A stretch of DNA of 64,000 nt from M3007 sp041392625 (lineage in GTDB: Bacteria; Bacteroidota; Bacteroidia; Chitinophagales; Saprospiraceae): assembly GCA_041392625.1 (NCBI GenBank), contig JAWKLR010000004.1, forward strand, positions 62,001 to 126,000, read 5' to 3'. Under the pieces are notes generated by a model. That model saw only the letters and a list, made by a program, of their open reading frames with translations. It did no database searches and was not told the origin of the DNA. Each line of letters begins with the position of its first letter. Position 1 is the first letter of the stretch. Below, one piece after another: positions 53,772-63,050 of the stretch. Position numbers and translations under genes: made by a program.

Positions 53772-54125
53772 TCAAGCCAGAGATTCCGGAGGCGGTGTGA
53801 GAATTTCACGTGGAGCATCGCTCCGGTTTTGGTTGAGATGGTTAAAACGCTGAGGCGTTTGATCCCCGGACTGGGCATCCAGTAGATTTACGTGGGAAAG
53901 GCTGTTACAGGATTCATCAACTTCATCCCGTTCATCGGTATCCGGATCTGCATCTGACTCCCATGCATCTCCGGCCATCAATTCCAATACATCTCCATCC
54001 GCTTGCTCCCAGACTGTGGGGCAAACTGTCAGCCCCATCTGCATCAGCAGGAGGCAAAACAAGGTCGACTTAAGGATACCAGAGATCGACCAATCAAAAT
54101 GGATGTTTGAAATCAAGGGAAGCAT
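53772..54125 (-). CDS. Small exported acidic protein coupled to a TetR regulator
   Basis: 117 residues. A hydrophobic N-terminal stretch (about residues 10-35) suggests an export signal or membrane anchor. The mature part is strongly acidic (a Glu/Asp run DADPDTDERDEVDES near residues 58-72) and ends Pro-rich. It starts 3 nt after the tetR stop, so the two genes are almost certainly cotranscribed. The family is not recognised. A chaperone-like or metal-binding role cannot be excluded but is not shown. Confidence 0.6.
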   Translation of the reverse strand: MLPLISNIHFDWSISGILKSTLFCLLLMQMGLTVCPTVWEQADGDVLELMAGDAWESDADPDTDERDEVDESCNSLSHVNLLDAQSGDQTPQRFNHLNQNRSDAPREILTPPPESLA

Positions 54126-54128
54126 TCT

Positions 54129-54803
54129 TTACTGAATCATTTTGAATACCAGATCAGAGTAAAATGTGCAAATTGAATCCTCGCCTTTTACCACATCCGT
54201 AAGTTGAGGCAGGTGCTCTGAGAAAAAGCGCTGGTGGTGTGCTCCCTCAATCACGGTGGTAATTAACATATGGGGGTATTTGTATTTCGGGTTTATTTCC
54301 AATATCAGTTCGCTTACGCGAGAGACCATATCTTTATATCGGCCGAATGCTCCATCGCTGTTTTCTGCATCGACATCGCGCGTCAGGTAGGCTTTGGCAG
54401 ATTCGGAAACCAGAATTCGGTGCAGTTTCACCTCATTGATATGAGAAAAACTGTTGTCTTCTTCTATTTTTTGGGTCAGCAATACAATTGCTCTCCGCAA
54501 CCGCTCCTCCGGGGATGAAATATTAGATAAACCAAAAACCAGCCGGTATTCCATCCACCCCCAATACCAGGACGTCAGGTACAGCAATAATTTATGCTTG
54601 CTTTCAAAATATCGGTAAATAGACGCTTCCGGAGAACCAATCTGCTTGCTCAGTTTTCCAAATGTAAACGTATCAAAACCCAAAGCATCAATCATGTCAA
54701 TGCTATGCGTAATGATCTTTTTACCAAGTTCACTGGACTCCGGGTCCTTCAGGTATATCTTATCACAAACCTGAATCGATATTTTTAATATAAAATCCTG
54801 CAT
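54129..54803 (-). CDS. TetR family transcriptional regulator
   Basis: 224 residues. The N-terminal HTH (about residues 25-72) shows the family pattern ALGFDTFTFGKLSKQIGSPEAS with IYRYFESKHKLLLYL. The rest is the helical ligand-binding domain. The first 25 residues are an unusual extension before the HTH. A palindrome AATAGT-AAA-ACTATT lies next to its -7 box, consistent with autoregulation. Its cotranscribed partner is the small acidic exported protein. The effector is unknown. Confidence 0.9.
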   Translation of the reverse strand: MQDFILKISIQVCDKIYLKDPESSELGKKIITHSIDMIDALGFDTFTFGKLSKQIGSPEASIYRYFESKHKLLLYLTSWYWGWMEYRLVFGLSNISSPEERLRRAIVLLTQKIEEDNSFSHINEVKLHRILVSESAKAYLTRDVDAENSDGAFGRYKDMVSRVSELILEINPKYKYPHMLITTVIEGAHHQRFFSEHLPQLTDVVKGEDSICTFYSDLVFKMIQ

Positions 54804-54820
54804 TTTGAATGAATACCTCG

Positions 54821-54842
54821 CAAATATAATAGTAAAACTATT
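54821..54842 (-). promoter_or_regulatory. -7 box (TATATTTG) and overlapping palindromic operator of tetR
   Basis: TATATTTG (54821-54828, minus strand) fits TAnnTTTG, 17 nt before the ATG. Immediately upstream, AATAGT-AAA-ACTATT (54828-54842) is a perfect 6+3+6 palindrome within the spacer between -7 and -33, a good position for repression by the encoded TetR protein. Confidence 0.6.
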
Positions 54843-54948
54843 GATCTTGCAAGTACCCTACACAGAAAAATTTATTTCTGAATAAATTAAGGACATATCA
54901 CAATAACAAAATTCAAATCGGAACTCGGAAATTTTTGGAACCAAAAAA

Positions 54949-54985
54949 GACCACCAAAGCCCATAGAAATGGAGCCTTGGTGGTC
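54949..54985 (-). terminator. Terminator of katG
   Basis: 11-bp stem (GACCACCAA... with ...TTGGTGGTC, 54949-54960 with 54974-54985, one mismatch). The six A at 54943-54948 give a T-run on the minus strand. Confidence 0.85.
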
Positions 54986-55057
54986 GTATGGAATTCAGTA
55001 TAAAAACGCATCACATCCGGCTAATAATAAGCGGGATACGAGCGCAAAAAACAAGTA

Positions 55058-57256
55058 TTAAGCCAGGTCGAAACGATCCAGATTCATCACTTTGTTCCAG
55101 GCTGCAACGAAGTCTTTCACAAACTTTTCTTTTGCATCCGAAGCACCGTATACTTCGGCCAGTGCGCGAAGTTCGGAATTGGAGCCAAAGATCAAATCTG
55201 CACGGGTACCTGTCCATTTAGCAGCACCGGTAGCGCGATCGGAGCCTTGAAAGACTTCTCCGTGCTCGTCGGTTGCTTTCCAGCTAGTGCGCAGGTCCAG
55301 GAGATTCACAAAGAAATCATTGGTCAATTTGCCCGGATTGTTGGTGAATACACCGTGCTTTGATCCGTCAAAGTTGGTATTCAGTACACGCATACCGCCA
55401 ACCAATACGGTCATTTCCGGTGCAGTCAGTGTCATCAACTGGGCTTTGTCCAACAGCATTTCTTCGGTGATACCGCTTACGTTTGCATTGCGGTAGTTGC
55501 GGAAACCATCTGCTTTTGGCTCCAGCACTGCGAATGAATCGGCATCGGTCTGCTCCGCAGTTGCATCAGTACGACCAGGAGTGAATGGCACAGAAATGGC
55601 GTGTCCGGCATCTGCCGCTGCTTTTTCTACTGCCGCGCAGCCTCCGAGCACAATCAGGTCGGCCAGAGAAACTTCTTTGGTAGATTGGCTGGAATTGAAT
55701 GCCTGCTGAATGCCTGCCAGTTTATCGAGGACTTTGCTGAGTTGAGCCGGGTTGTTTACTGCCCAGTTGTTTTGAGGAGCCAGACGAATGCGGGCGCCAT
55801 TGGCACCACCGCGGCGGTCAGAACCCCGATAGGTTGAAGCAGAAGCCCAGGCGGTAGAAACGAGTTCGCTGATGCTCAGACCAGAATCGAGCAATTGCTT
55901 TTTCAAAGATGCTACATCGGCTGCATCAATCAATTCATGGCTAACTGCCGGAACCGGATCTTGCCAGATCAAATCTTCAGCAGGTACTTCCTTACCGAGG
56001 TAGCAAGCTTTTGGTCCCATATCGCGGTGGGTCAATTTGAACCAGGCTCGTGCAAATGCATCTGCAAACTCATCCGGGTTTTCCATAAACCGGCGTGAAA
56101 TCTTTGCGTATGCAGGGTCCATGCGTAACGCCAAATCCGCAGTTGTCATCATCGGTGCGTGGCGCTTGGCTGGATCGTGAGCATCTGGTACCAAGGTATC
56201 GGCACCTTCACCTACTGCCTGCCATTGGTGTGCACCTGCCGGGCTTTTCACCAAATTCCACTCGTAGTTAAAGAGTGTTTCAAAATAGCTGTTATCCCAT
56301 GTTGTTGGTGTTGGCGTCCAGGCTCCTTCGATACCGCTCGTGATGGTATCACCGCCTTTACCGGTACCAAAACTGTTTTTCCAGCCCATACCTTGTTCTT
56401 CAATGCTTGCTCCTTCCGGCTCGCGACCAACCAGAGCAGCATCTCCGGCACCGTGGCATTTTCCGAAGGTGTGTCCACCTGCGACCAGTGCAACGGTTTC
56501 CTCATCGTTCATCGCCATACGAGCGAAAGTTTCGCGGATGTCTTTTGCAGAGCCAAGTACATTTGGTTCGCCGTTAGGGCCTTCCGGATTTACATAGATC
56601 AATCCCATTTGCACAGCTGCAAGCGGATTGTCCAGTTCACGCTCTCCGGTGTAGCGCTTATCACCCAGCCATTCGGTTTCAACACCCCAGTTGATGTCTT
56701 CTTCCGGCTGGTAAATGTCTTCACGGCCTCCGCCAAAACCAAAGGTTTTGAAACCCATAGATTCCAGAGCGCAGTTGCCTGTGAGAATCATCAAGTCGGC
56801 CCAGGAAAGCGAGCGTCCGTATTTTTGTTTTACAGGCCAAAGCAACATCCGCGCTTTGTCGAGGTTGCCGTTGTCCGGCCAGCTGTTCACCGGAGCAAAA
56901 CGCTGGTTGCCGGTGCTGGCGCCACCGCGTCCGTCGGAAATACGATAGGTACCGGCGCTATGCCATGCCATGCGGATAAACAAAGGACCGTAGTGGCCGT
57001 AATCGGCTGGCCACCAATCCTGTGAGTCCACCATCAAATCGTAAATATCCTTTTTAACTGCATCCAGGTCCAGTTTCTTGAAGGCTTCTGCATAGTTAAA
57101 ATCATCATCCATTGGAGTGGACAATTCAGAATGCTGACGCAGAATGTTCAAATTCAGACGATTGGGCCACCAATCTTTGTTGGACGTACCGCCGCCTGCT
57201 TTTTTCATTGATTCCCCGTGGTGAAAAGGACATTTACCTTCGTTTGTGTTATCCAT
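55058..57256 (-). CDS. katG: Catalase-peroxidase
   Basis: Heme enzyme that removes hydrogen peroxide and organic peroxides. 732 residues, normal for bacterial KatG. The N-terminal active half has the distal Arg-Trp-His in IRMAWHSAGTYR, the Tyr of the covalent Met-Tyr-Trp adduct in LIYVNPEGPNGEPN, and the proximal His in VALVAGGHTFGKCHG. The C-terminal half is the inactive duplicated domain. No signal peptide, so it is cytoplasmic. It is divergent from oxyR across a 193-nt region, the standard peroxide-response arrangement. Confidence 0.99.
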   Translation of the reverse strand: MDNTNEGKCPFHHGESMKKAGGGTSNKDWWPNRLNLNILRQHSELSTPMDDDFNYAEAFKKLDLDAVKKDIYDLMVDSQDWWPADYGHYGPLFIRMAWHSAGTYRISDGRGGASTGNQRFAPVNSWPDNGNLDKARMLLWPVKQKYGRSLSWADLMILTGNCALESMGFKTFGFGGGREDIYQPEEDINWGVETEWLGDKRYTGERELDNPLAAVQMGLIYVNPEGPNGEPNVLGSAKDIRETFARMAMNDEETVALVAGGHTFGKCHGAGDAALVGREPEGASIEEQGMGWKNSFGTGKGGDTITSGIEGAWTPTPTTWDNSYFETLFNYEWNLVKSPAGAHQWQAVGEGADTLVPDAHDPAKRHAPMMTTADLALRMDPAYAKISRRFMENPDEFADAFARAWFKLTHRDMGPKACYLGKEVPAEDLIWQDPVPAVSHELIDAADVASLKKQLLDSGLSISELVSTAWASASTYRGSDRRGGANGARIRLAPQNNWAVNNPAQLSKVLDKLAGIQQAFNSSQSTKEVSLADLIVLGGCAAVEKAAADAGHAISVPFTPGRTDATAEQTDADSFAVLEPKADGFRNYRNANVSGITEEMLLDKAQLMTLTAPEMTVLVGGMRVLNTNFDGSKHGVFTNNPGKLTNDFFVNLLDLRTSWKATDEHGEVFQGSDRATGAAKWTGTRADLIFGSNSELRALAEVYGASDAKEKFVKDFVAAWNKVMNLDRFDLA

Positions 57257-57352
57257 CAGATCTATTTTACTTGTTATATAATTAGAGTTTGGTTAAGTTC
57301 AGTGCATGTTTTAGGTGAAAATCGCATAAAAAGCATCCATCTAAAACAGAGA

Positions 57353-57362
57353 CTAAATTTAG
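57353..57362. promoter_or_regulatory. Palindrome CTAAATTTAG between katG and oxyR
   Basis: A 10-bp perfect palindrome in the middle of the divergent region, 34 nt upstream of the oxyR -7 box. It is a possible OxyR site but does not match the long ATAG-N7-CTAT consensus of enteric OxyR. Confidence 0.35.
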
Positions 57363-57373
57363 TGATTTTTTGC

Positions 57374-57403
57374 TTGCGGTCACAAAGATCTTACATAAAT
57401 TTG
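57374..57403 (+). promoter_or_regulatory. Promoter of oxyR (TTG-N19-TAAATTTG)
   Basis: TTG at 57374-57376 and TAAATTTG at 57396-57403 with exactly 19 nt between them match the Bacteroidota -33/-7 consensus. The ATG follows 46 nt downstream. Confidence 0.75.
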
Positions 57404-57449
57404 CATAATTCAAATCAATAATTTTTATACCAATATAACTGCACATTAT

Positions 57450-58379
57450 ATGACGCTGCAGCAACTGGAATATGTCATTGCACTCGACAACCACCGGCAT
57501 TTTGTGACTGCTGCGGAGAAGTGTTTTGTATCCCAACCCAACCTCACAACGCAGGTAAAAAAACTGGAAGATGAAATCGGCATCCGGATTTTTGACCGGG
57601 ATAAAAAGCCCCTGAAACCCACTGCCCTGGGAGAGCAATTTATCCGGAAAGCCCGCCAGATTATGCGGGAGGTGGAGCAGTTAAAAGAAAGCATCAGCAG
57701 CGAAAAGGAATCCATCACAGGTGAATTTACCCTGGGCATCATCCCTACCCTCGCACCCTACCTCCTGCCCAAGTTCCTTCCTGATTTTGTGAAGGCCTAC
57801 CCCGAAACTCAGTTGACCATCCGCGAGCTCACCACCAACCAGATCATCGACCAATTGAACAACGGCATCCTGGATATGGGCGTACTGGCAACTCCGCTGG
57901 AGGTTAGTTCCCTTCGGGAAATCCCCTTGTTTTACGAACCCTTTGTGTTGTTTGCCCCCAAGGATCATCCGTATCGAAAAATTAAGCAGTTTACCTCTGA
58001 TCAACTCGACACGCAGCGGCTCTTGCTCCTAACCGATGGTCACTGCTTCCGCGAACAGGCATTGCAAATATGCCAGGGCATGAAAATAAAAAACAAAATG
58101 GGCTTCAACTTTCAAAGCGGCTCTATCGAAGCATTGAAAGGGTTGGTGAAACAAGGAGTGGGTTACACCCTCATCCCGGAATTATCCATCTCGGCTCCGG
58201 CCGATGAAGAGCACATCAAACGCTTTGCTGCACCGGAGCCTGTACGAGAGGTGAGTCTGGTAGTTCACCATTCCTTTGCAAAAGAAGCCCTGATCGAAAA
58301 CCTCCGAAATGAAATTCAAAAAGGCATCCCCGAGCACCTGAAAAAGGGCAAAAAGTTTCGCCGGGTACAATGGCGGTAG
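57450..58379 (+). CDS. oxyR: Hydrogen peroxide sensor OxyR (LysR family)
   Basis: 309 residues. The N-terminal LysR HTH (about 1-62) starts MTLQQLEYVIALDNHRHFVTA. The effector domain has the two redox cysteines at C199 and C208 in DGHCFREQALQICQG, the same numbers and 9-residue spacing as the disulfide pair of E. coli OxyR. So it should be oxidised by peroxide and activate the divergent katG. Its own promoter is well formed. Confidence 0.97.
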   Translation: MTLQQLEYVIALDNHRHFVTAAEKCFVSQPNLTTQVKKLEDEIGIRIFDRDKKPLKPTALGEQFIRKARQIMREVEQLKESISSEKESITGEFTLGIIPTLAPYLLPKFLPDFVKAYPETQLTIRELTTNQIIDQLNNGILDMGVLATPLEVSSLREIPLFYEPFVLFAPKDHPYRKIKQFTSDQLDTQRLLLLTDGHCFREQALQICQGMKIKNKMGFNFQSGSIEALKGLVKQGVGYTLIPELSISAPADEEHIKRFAAPEPVREVSLVVHHSFAKEALIENLRNEIQKGIPEHLKKGKKFRRVQWR

Positions 58380-58427
58380 CCAATACGCTTCAACAAAAAC
58401 AATCTACACATCACAAATACAGTTACC

Positions 58428-60545
58428 ATGAAACGAATACATCATCTGATTTTTTTAATTGCACTTTCCAGTTCCATATGGCAATGTACACAATCCAAAG
58501 AAGACGTCGTTTACTCGCCCGACGGGAAACTTGCCATTCATTTCGACCTGAGTGAATCCGGCGAACCAACATACTCCGTTTCCTACGACAATGAGCCGGT
58601 TATACAGCCCTCGAAAATGGGATTTGAACTCCGGGACCAAAATGCCCTCGCATCTGGCTTCGAGGTAGTAAAAATCGATACGGAAACGGTTTCTGAAACC
58701 TGGGAAATGCCCTGGGGCGAGCAACGCCTGGTAGAAAACAACTACAACTCATTGAAATTGACCCTGGCAGAAAAAGAAGCCCCGAATCGCTCCCTGGTTG
58801 TGCACTTCAAAGCATACAACGACGGCCTTGGCTTTCGCTATGAATTTTTAAAACAAGATGGAACCGACTCGTTGTTTATCACCGAAGAACGAACAGAATT
58901 TAACCTGGGAGCAGACCATACCGTGTATTGGCAGCCCGGCGACTGGGATATTTACGAACACCTCTACAACAAATCCAAACTCAGCGAAATTGATGCAACC
59001 ACCAAGCGGGATCACCCGAATTTGGCACAGACCTACATCCCGGAAAATGCGGTAAATACTCCAGTGACCATGAAAACCGACAAGGGCCTGTATCTGAGTT
59101 TTCACGAAGCAAACCTGACCGACTATGCCGGAATGACCCTGAAAGTTGACACCAAAAACCATTCGCTGGTGAGCAACCTAGTTGGCTCGGAGCGGACCAA
59201 CTACAAGGTAAAACGCGCCCTTCCATTCAACACCCCCTGGCGCACCATCCAAATCAGCAAAACAGCCGGTGGGTTGATCGACTCCAAACTGATTGTCAAC
59301 CTGAACGAGCCCAATAAACTGGGCGATATTTCCTGGTTTCAGCCCATGAAGTACGTGGGAATCTGGTGGGAAATGCACCTCGGCCTCTCTACCTGGGACT
59401 GGGAGGGTTCCCAAAGCATGAACACCTTTGCCGAAGGAGGAAAAGCAGGGGCTGCACCTCACGGAGCCAATACCGAAAATGCCAAGCGCTACATAGATTT
59501 TGCGGCAGCAAACGGGATAAAGGGCCTCCTGGTGGAAGGCTGGTACACCGGCTGGGATCACTGGATCGGTTTTGACGACCGCGAAGGCGTTTTTGATTTT
59601 GTAACTGAGTACCCGGATTACGACATAGAAGAAGTGGTGCGCTATGGAAAAGAAAAAGGTGTTGAACTCATCATGCACCACGAAACGTCTGCCGCCCCCA
59701 GAACCTATGAGCAGCAACTGGACACCGCCTACAACCTGATGCGCAGCTTGGGCATTCACTCTGTAAAAACAGGCTATGTGGGAAAAATCATTCCTAAAGG
59801 CGAATACCACCACGGGCAATGGATGGTAAACCACTACCGCAAAGTGCTGGAGCATGCCGCCAAAAATCAGGTGGCTGTGAACGCCCACGAGCCCATAAAG
59901 CCAACCGGCATGCGAAGAACCTACCCGAATGCCATTGCGCGGGAAGGCCTGCGCGGTCAGGAGTGGAATGCCTGGTCGAGCGATGGCGGCAACCCGGCTG
60001 AGCACCTATCAATGGTAGCCTTTACCCGGATGCTGGCCGGTCCGATCGACTTCACTCCCGGCGTATTTGAGTTGACCTTGAAGCCAAAGCCTGAGAACCG
60101 GGTCAACACCACCCTCGCCCATCAGTTGGCCTTGTACGTGGTGATTTACAGTCCCATCCAGATGGCATGCGACCTGCCCCAGAACTATGAAGGCCACCCG
60201 GCCTTCAAGTTTATCCGCGACGTAGGTGTAAATTGGGAGCAATCCATCACCCTGGATGGCGAGCCTGGTGATTTTGTGGTGATCGCCCGCGAAGAACGGG
60301 AAACCGGCAATTGGTTTGTCGGAGGAATCACCGATGAAAACGAGCGCGAACTCAAAATCTCATTCGACTTCCTACCCGAAGGAGCCGTATATACCGCGCA
60401 GATCTACCGCGATGGAGCAGATGCCCACTACGAAACAAACCCGGGCGCCTATGAAATTGAAACCGCCGAAATCAAAAAAGGCGATACAAAAACCATCCAT
60501 CTGGCCCCGGGTGGTGGAGTTGCGATTAGTTTGATTAGGAAATAG
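58428..60545 (+). CDS. Glycoside hydrolase family 97 enzyme (SusB-like, inverting type)
   Basis: 705 residues. An N-terminal signal ends at a Cys in SSSIWQC, so it is probably a lipoprotein. The N-terminal beta-supersandwich (about 25-280) starts VVYSPDGKLAIHFDL. The catalytic barrel follows (about 290-560) with GIWWEMHLG, the VEGWYTGWDHW segment, E419 in MHHETS, E488 in NAHEPIKPTG and E512 in GQEWNAW. A C-terminal beta domain ends the protein. The three Glu positions match the calcium-bound inverting GH97 enzymes (alpha-glucosidase type), not the retaining Asp-nucleophile branch. No SusC/SusD genes are adjacent. Confidence 0.93.
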   Translation: MKRIHHLIFLIALSSSIWQCTQSKEDVVYSPDGKLAIHFDLSESGEPTYSVSYDNEPVIQPSKMGFELRDQNALASGFEVVKIDTETVSETWEMPWGEQRLVENNYNSLKLTLAEKEAPNRSLVVHFKAYNDGLGFRYEFLKQDGTDSLFITEERTEFNLGADHTVYWQPGDWDIYEHLYNKSKLSEIDATTKRDHPNLAQTYIPENAVNTPVTMKTDKGLYLSFHEANLTDYAGMTLKVDTKNHSLVSNLVGSERTNYKVKRALPFNTPWRTIQISKTAGGLIDSKLIVNLNEPNKLGDISWFQPMKYVGIWWEMHLGLSTWDWEGSQSMNTFAEGGKAGAAPHGANTENAKRYIDFAAANGIKGLLVEGWYTGWDHWIGFDDREGVFDFVTEYPDYDIEEVVRYGKEKGVELIMHHETSAAPRTYEQQLDTAYNLMRSLGIHSVKTGYVGKIIPKGEYHHGQWMVNHYRKVLEHAAKNQVAVNAHEPIKPTGMRRTYPNAIAREGLRGQEWNAWSSDGGNPAEHLSMVAFTRMLAGPIDFTPGVFELTLKPKPENRVNTTLAHQLALYVVIYSPIQMACDLPQNYEGHPAFKFIRDVGVNWEQSITLDGEPGDFVVIAREERETGNWFVGGITDENERELKISFDFLPEGAVYTAQIYRDGADAHYETNPGAYEIETAEIKKGDTKTIHLAPGGGVAISLIRK

Positions 60546-60572
60546 GGATAAAGGTTTTATAGGCCTGAAAAT

Positions 60573-60618
60573 AAAACAGCACCCAGATGGCAGGAACTTG
60601 CTTGCTGGGTGCTGTTTT
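60573..60618 (+). terminator. Terminator of the GH97 gene
   Basis: 14-bp perfect arms (60573-60586 with 60605-60618) beginning with AAAACAGC and ending GCTGTTTT. Confidence 0.9.
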
Positions 60619-60620
60619 GG

Positions 60621-61721
60621 TTATGGGGGGGTATTTCCACACCCCTCCTGAGAAATTTTAAACGAAAAACCCTCATAGTTTTTTGCGGAGTCGGTGTCTA
60701 TTGAAATGGTCTTTATATTCTTCAAGGCATTTAATTTAAAAGGCGTATCGGGATTGCAGTAAATAAACTGGACCTTCTTCAAAAAATCAGCCTGAGGCTC
60801 AAGTCCGATGGTATACCGCCTTTTATTTAATTCGTCTTTATTGAATGAGACCATATCAACAAACAAACCATCCTGTTTTTGATCATCAACTATTAACCTG
60901 ACAACTCCCAGGCCATTATAATTAGTTGCTTGATTCATCAAATCACATAAATAGGCTGCTGAAACCGGTGCTAATTTGCCTTCAGCACATGCCTTAAAAG
61001 CCCAACCATAAATATCCCGAAGCACAAATTCTTCAGGTAAATTTTCCCAGGTGGCCTGATGTGCATGATGAATAAAAGCAACCCAGGCAGGCATTTCGTC
61101 AAAATGAGGATTTATACCAATCTGGTCTTCAGATGGGTAGCCGTATAATCGAATAATTTGCTCCAGGCTATCCATCACCATTGCATCCATTTTATTTATC
61201 GTATCCCGGTATAATTCATAAGAACCCTCTTTTACGCGAAACTCCTGGTCTAACGCTCGCAACCGTTCAAGTTTATTCAACAAATCTACTTGGGGTCTTT
61301 TCCTAAAGGTTGCATTGTATTCCGGCAATTCCTTGCTAAACCTTTTCCATGCCTTTGTATAGTACAAGGTACTGAACAGTGAATCCTGAAAGAAATCTAA
61401 TGACATCCCTTTGAGCGCAATTTGTTTTAGATAATAGGCAGTCTTTTTTGACTTGCCAGAATACATTGCACACAAAGCCGCATTGTAATAATCCCGCCCA
61501 AAGCCATTATCCACAGCAGAAAAAGCCTAGGAATACGCCTTCTCTGCTTTTGCATATTGAGAATCAATCAATAGCAATTCAGCCTTATTAATTTGCGGAT
61601 AATACGACTCAATCCATTTCGATTGCTGGGCCCAGACAGAGGAGATTGAAGTCCAGACAAACAACAACGTAAGCATTGCGAAATGGAGGGTTGTTTTTTT
61701 GGGAAAAGGGACGTGGTGCAT
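60621..61721 (-). pseudogene. Exported protein of unknown function with an internal stop
   Basis: Starts at 61721 with a signal peptide (LTLLFVWTSISSVWAQ) and reads through to KAEKAYS, then TAG at 61527-61529. The same frame continues AFSAVDNGFGRDYYNAALCAM without a shift to the stop at 60621. The continued chain is helical, TPR-like at first (residues about 35-130), then a domain with a WVAFIHHAHQATWENL segment. Repaired, it has 366 residues. An AAG to TAG change (Lys to stop) would explain it. No family recognised. Confidence 0.7.
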
Positions 61722-62036
61722 TGGGTAGTTTTTTCAGGGTCTATAAAATCATAGTAAGGTTATTACAAATATGATTATTCCTATGAAAAGTTACAATTTC
61801 GATTATTTATTAAGCAAAAAATGACGTAGGATAAAAGGGAAAGCATCTATAAAACCGTGTACAAGTACAGACAAAAAGATATTCCCTGATTTTATTGTAA
61901 CTTAAAAACAATCCTACCATGAAAGTATCTGCAAATCGATTCCAGTCCTGATGCAGGCCCCAATCATTATTAATCGTGATAGGAGAATGCACTAATTAGG
62001 TGAAGAATAAGTATTGAAATTGCTTGTAGCATATCT
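61722..62036. other. AT-rich gap
   Basis: 315 bases with only a short open frame on the minus strand that shows no family likeness. No promoter box or RNA gene is seen. Confidence 0.5.
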
Positions 62037-63050
62037 CTACTCACTTTTGATGAATTGGATCTCAACACGCCGGTTCACCGCCTTCTCCTCAGCAGTACTA
62101 CCACCTCTAATTGGCCTGCTTTTTCCATACCCAATTGTACTGATTCGCTCAACTTGAATACCCTGGTCTATCAACCACTTTTTCACAGATTCAGCCCTTT
62201 TTCGCGATAAATCTAAATTAAACTGCGCCCCACCATCACTATCGGTGTGCCCCTCCACCCGTATTTTTACTGAAGGAAAGTCGTTTAGATAATTTACGAT
62301 ATAAACCATGTTGCTGTCATTCACTTCTGATATACTATAACTCCCGGAAGTAAATGTTATGTTCGGATTGACAAACTCGTGATATCCGGTGCTATACATT
62401 TTTCAACTTTAAAAGAATCACAATAAAAGTGCGAATTGCATTTGAGTATGGGTTTCGAATTAAATGTATCTCTTGCAGACAGATTTGGTGTATGCATGCT
62501 GCCAAAATTCCCAACCCAAAGAAATAACTCCCCACCATGGCTCTGGTAATAACCAAATACTTCGATCCAATCTTCGGTTGTGTTCGAGGCGATGCCGATT
62601 TAAGTTTTAAGAATAAAGTCGGAGCCTGCAATTGGGCTGCCAGAACTGTTTTTTAATATCGAATCAGAGGGATAAACAGTTATTCCTTCCAGTTCACTTA
62701 CACAATCAAATGTGGAAGTCCTGACATAACAAGAAATCCGATACCATTGATTCTCTGGGGGCATTTTTGAATCGAGCAATTGCAATCTCTGTCCCTTCCT
62801 CAAATGATCGTATACCTAAATGATTGTTACCAGCATAGGATGCAGGGTACTCAGGTTCATCACTTGCTCGGATTCCCGTAGATAGCAAACTTTGACCTCT
62901 ATAAAAATCCACAGAGCCAATAAAAACCCAACCTTTGGGCTTTCCATAGGTGATGGCCTCCACACTAGGGTTGATTACTAGATTTTCTTGAGCACATAGT
63001 GTACCAGACAGAACAATCCCGATTAATACATGGAAAAGACTTGATCTCAT
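62037..63050 (-). pseudogene. OmpA-family surface protein, broken by frameshifts
   Basis: Starts at 63050 (MRSSLFHVLIGIVLSG, signal ending TLCAQ) and continues ENLVINPSVEAITYGKPKGW, a carbohydrate-binding-like N-terminal domain of the NLVPNPSFE type. Frame changes occur near 62790, 62620 and 62400, with pieces such as NQWYRISCYVRTSTFDCVSE and EVFGYYQSHGGELFLWVG in other frames. The C-terminal OmpA peptidoglycan-binding domain (62037-62399) is intact: VEGHTDSDGGAQFNLDLSRK and IGYGKSRPIRGG. Repaired length is about 335 residues. It is probably an outer-membrane or cell-wall-linked protein. Confidence 0.7.

Noticed and set aside
61810..61992. 60-codon open frame between the two broken genes
   Set aside because: Short and aromatic-rich, with no signal peptide or likeness.
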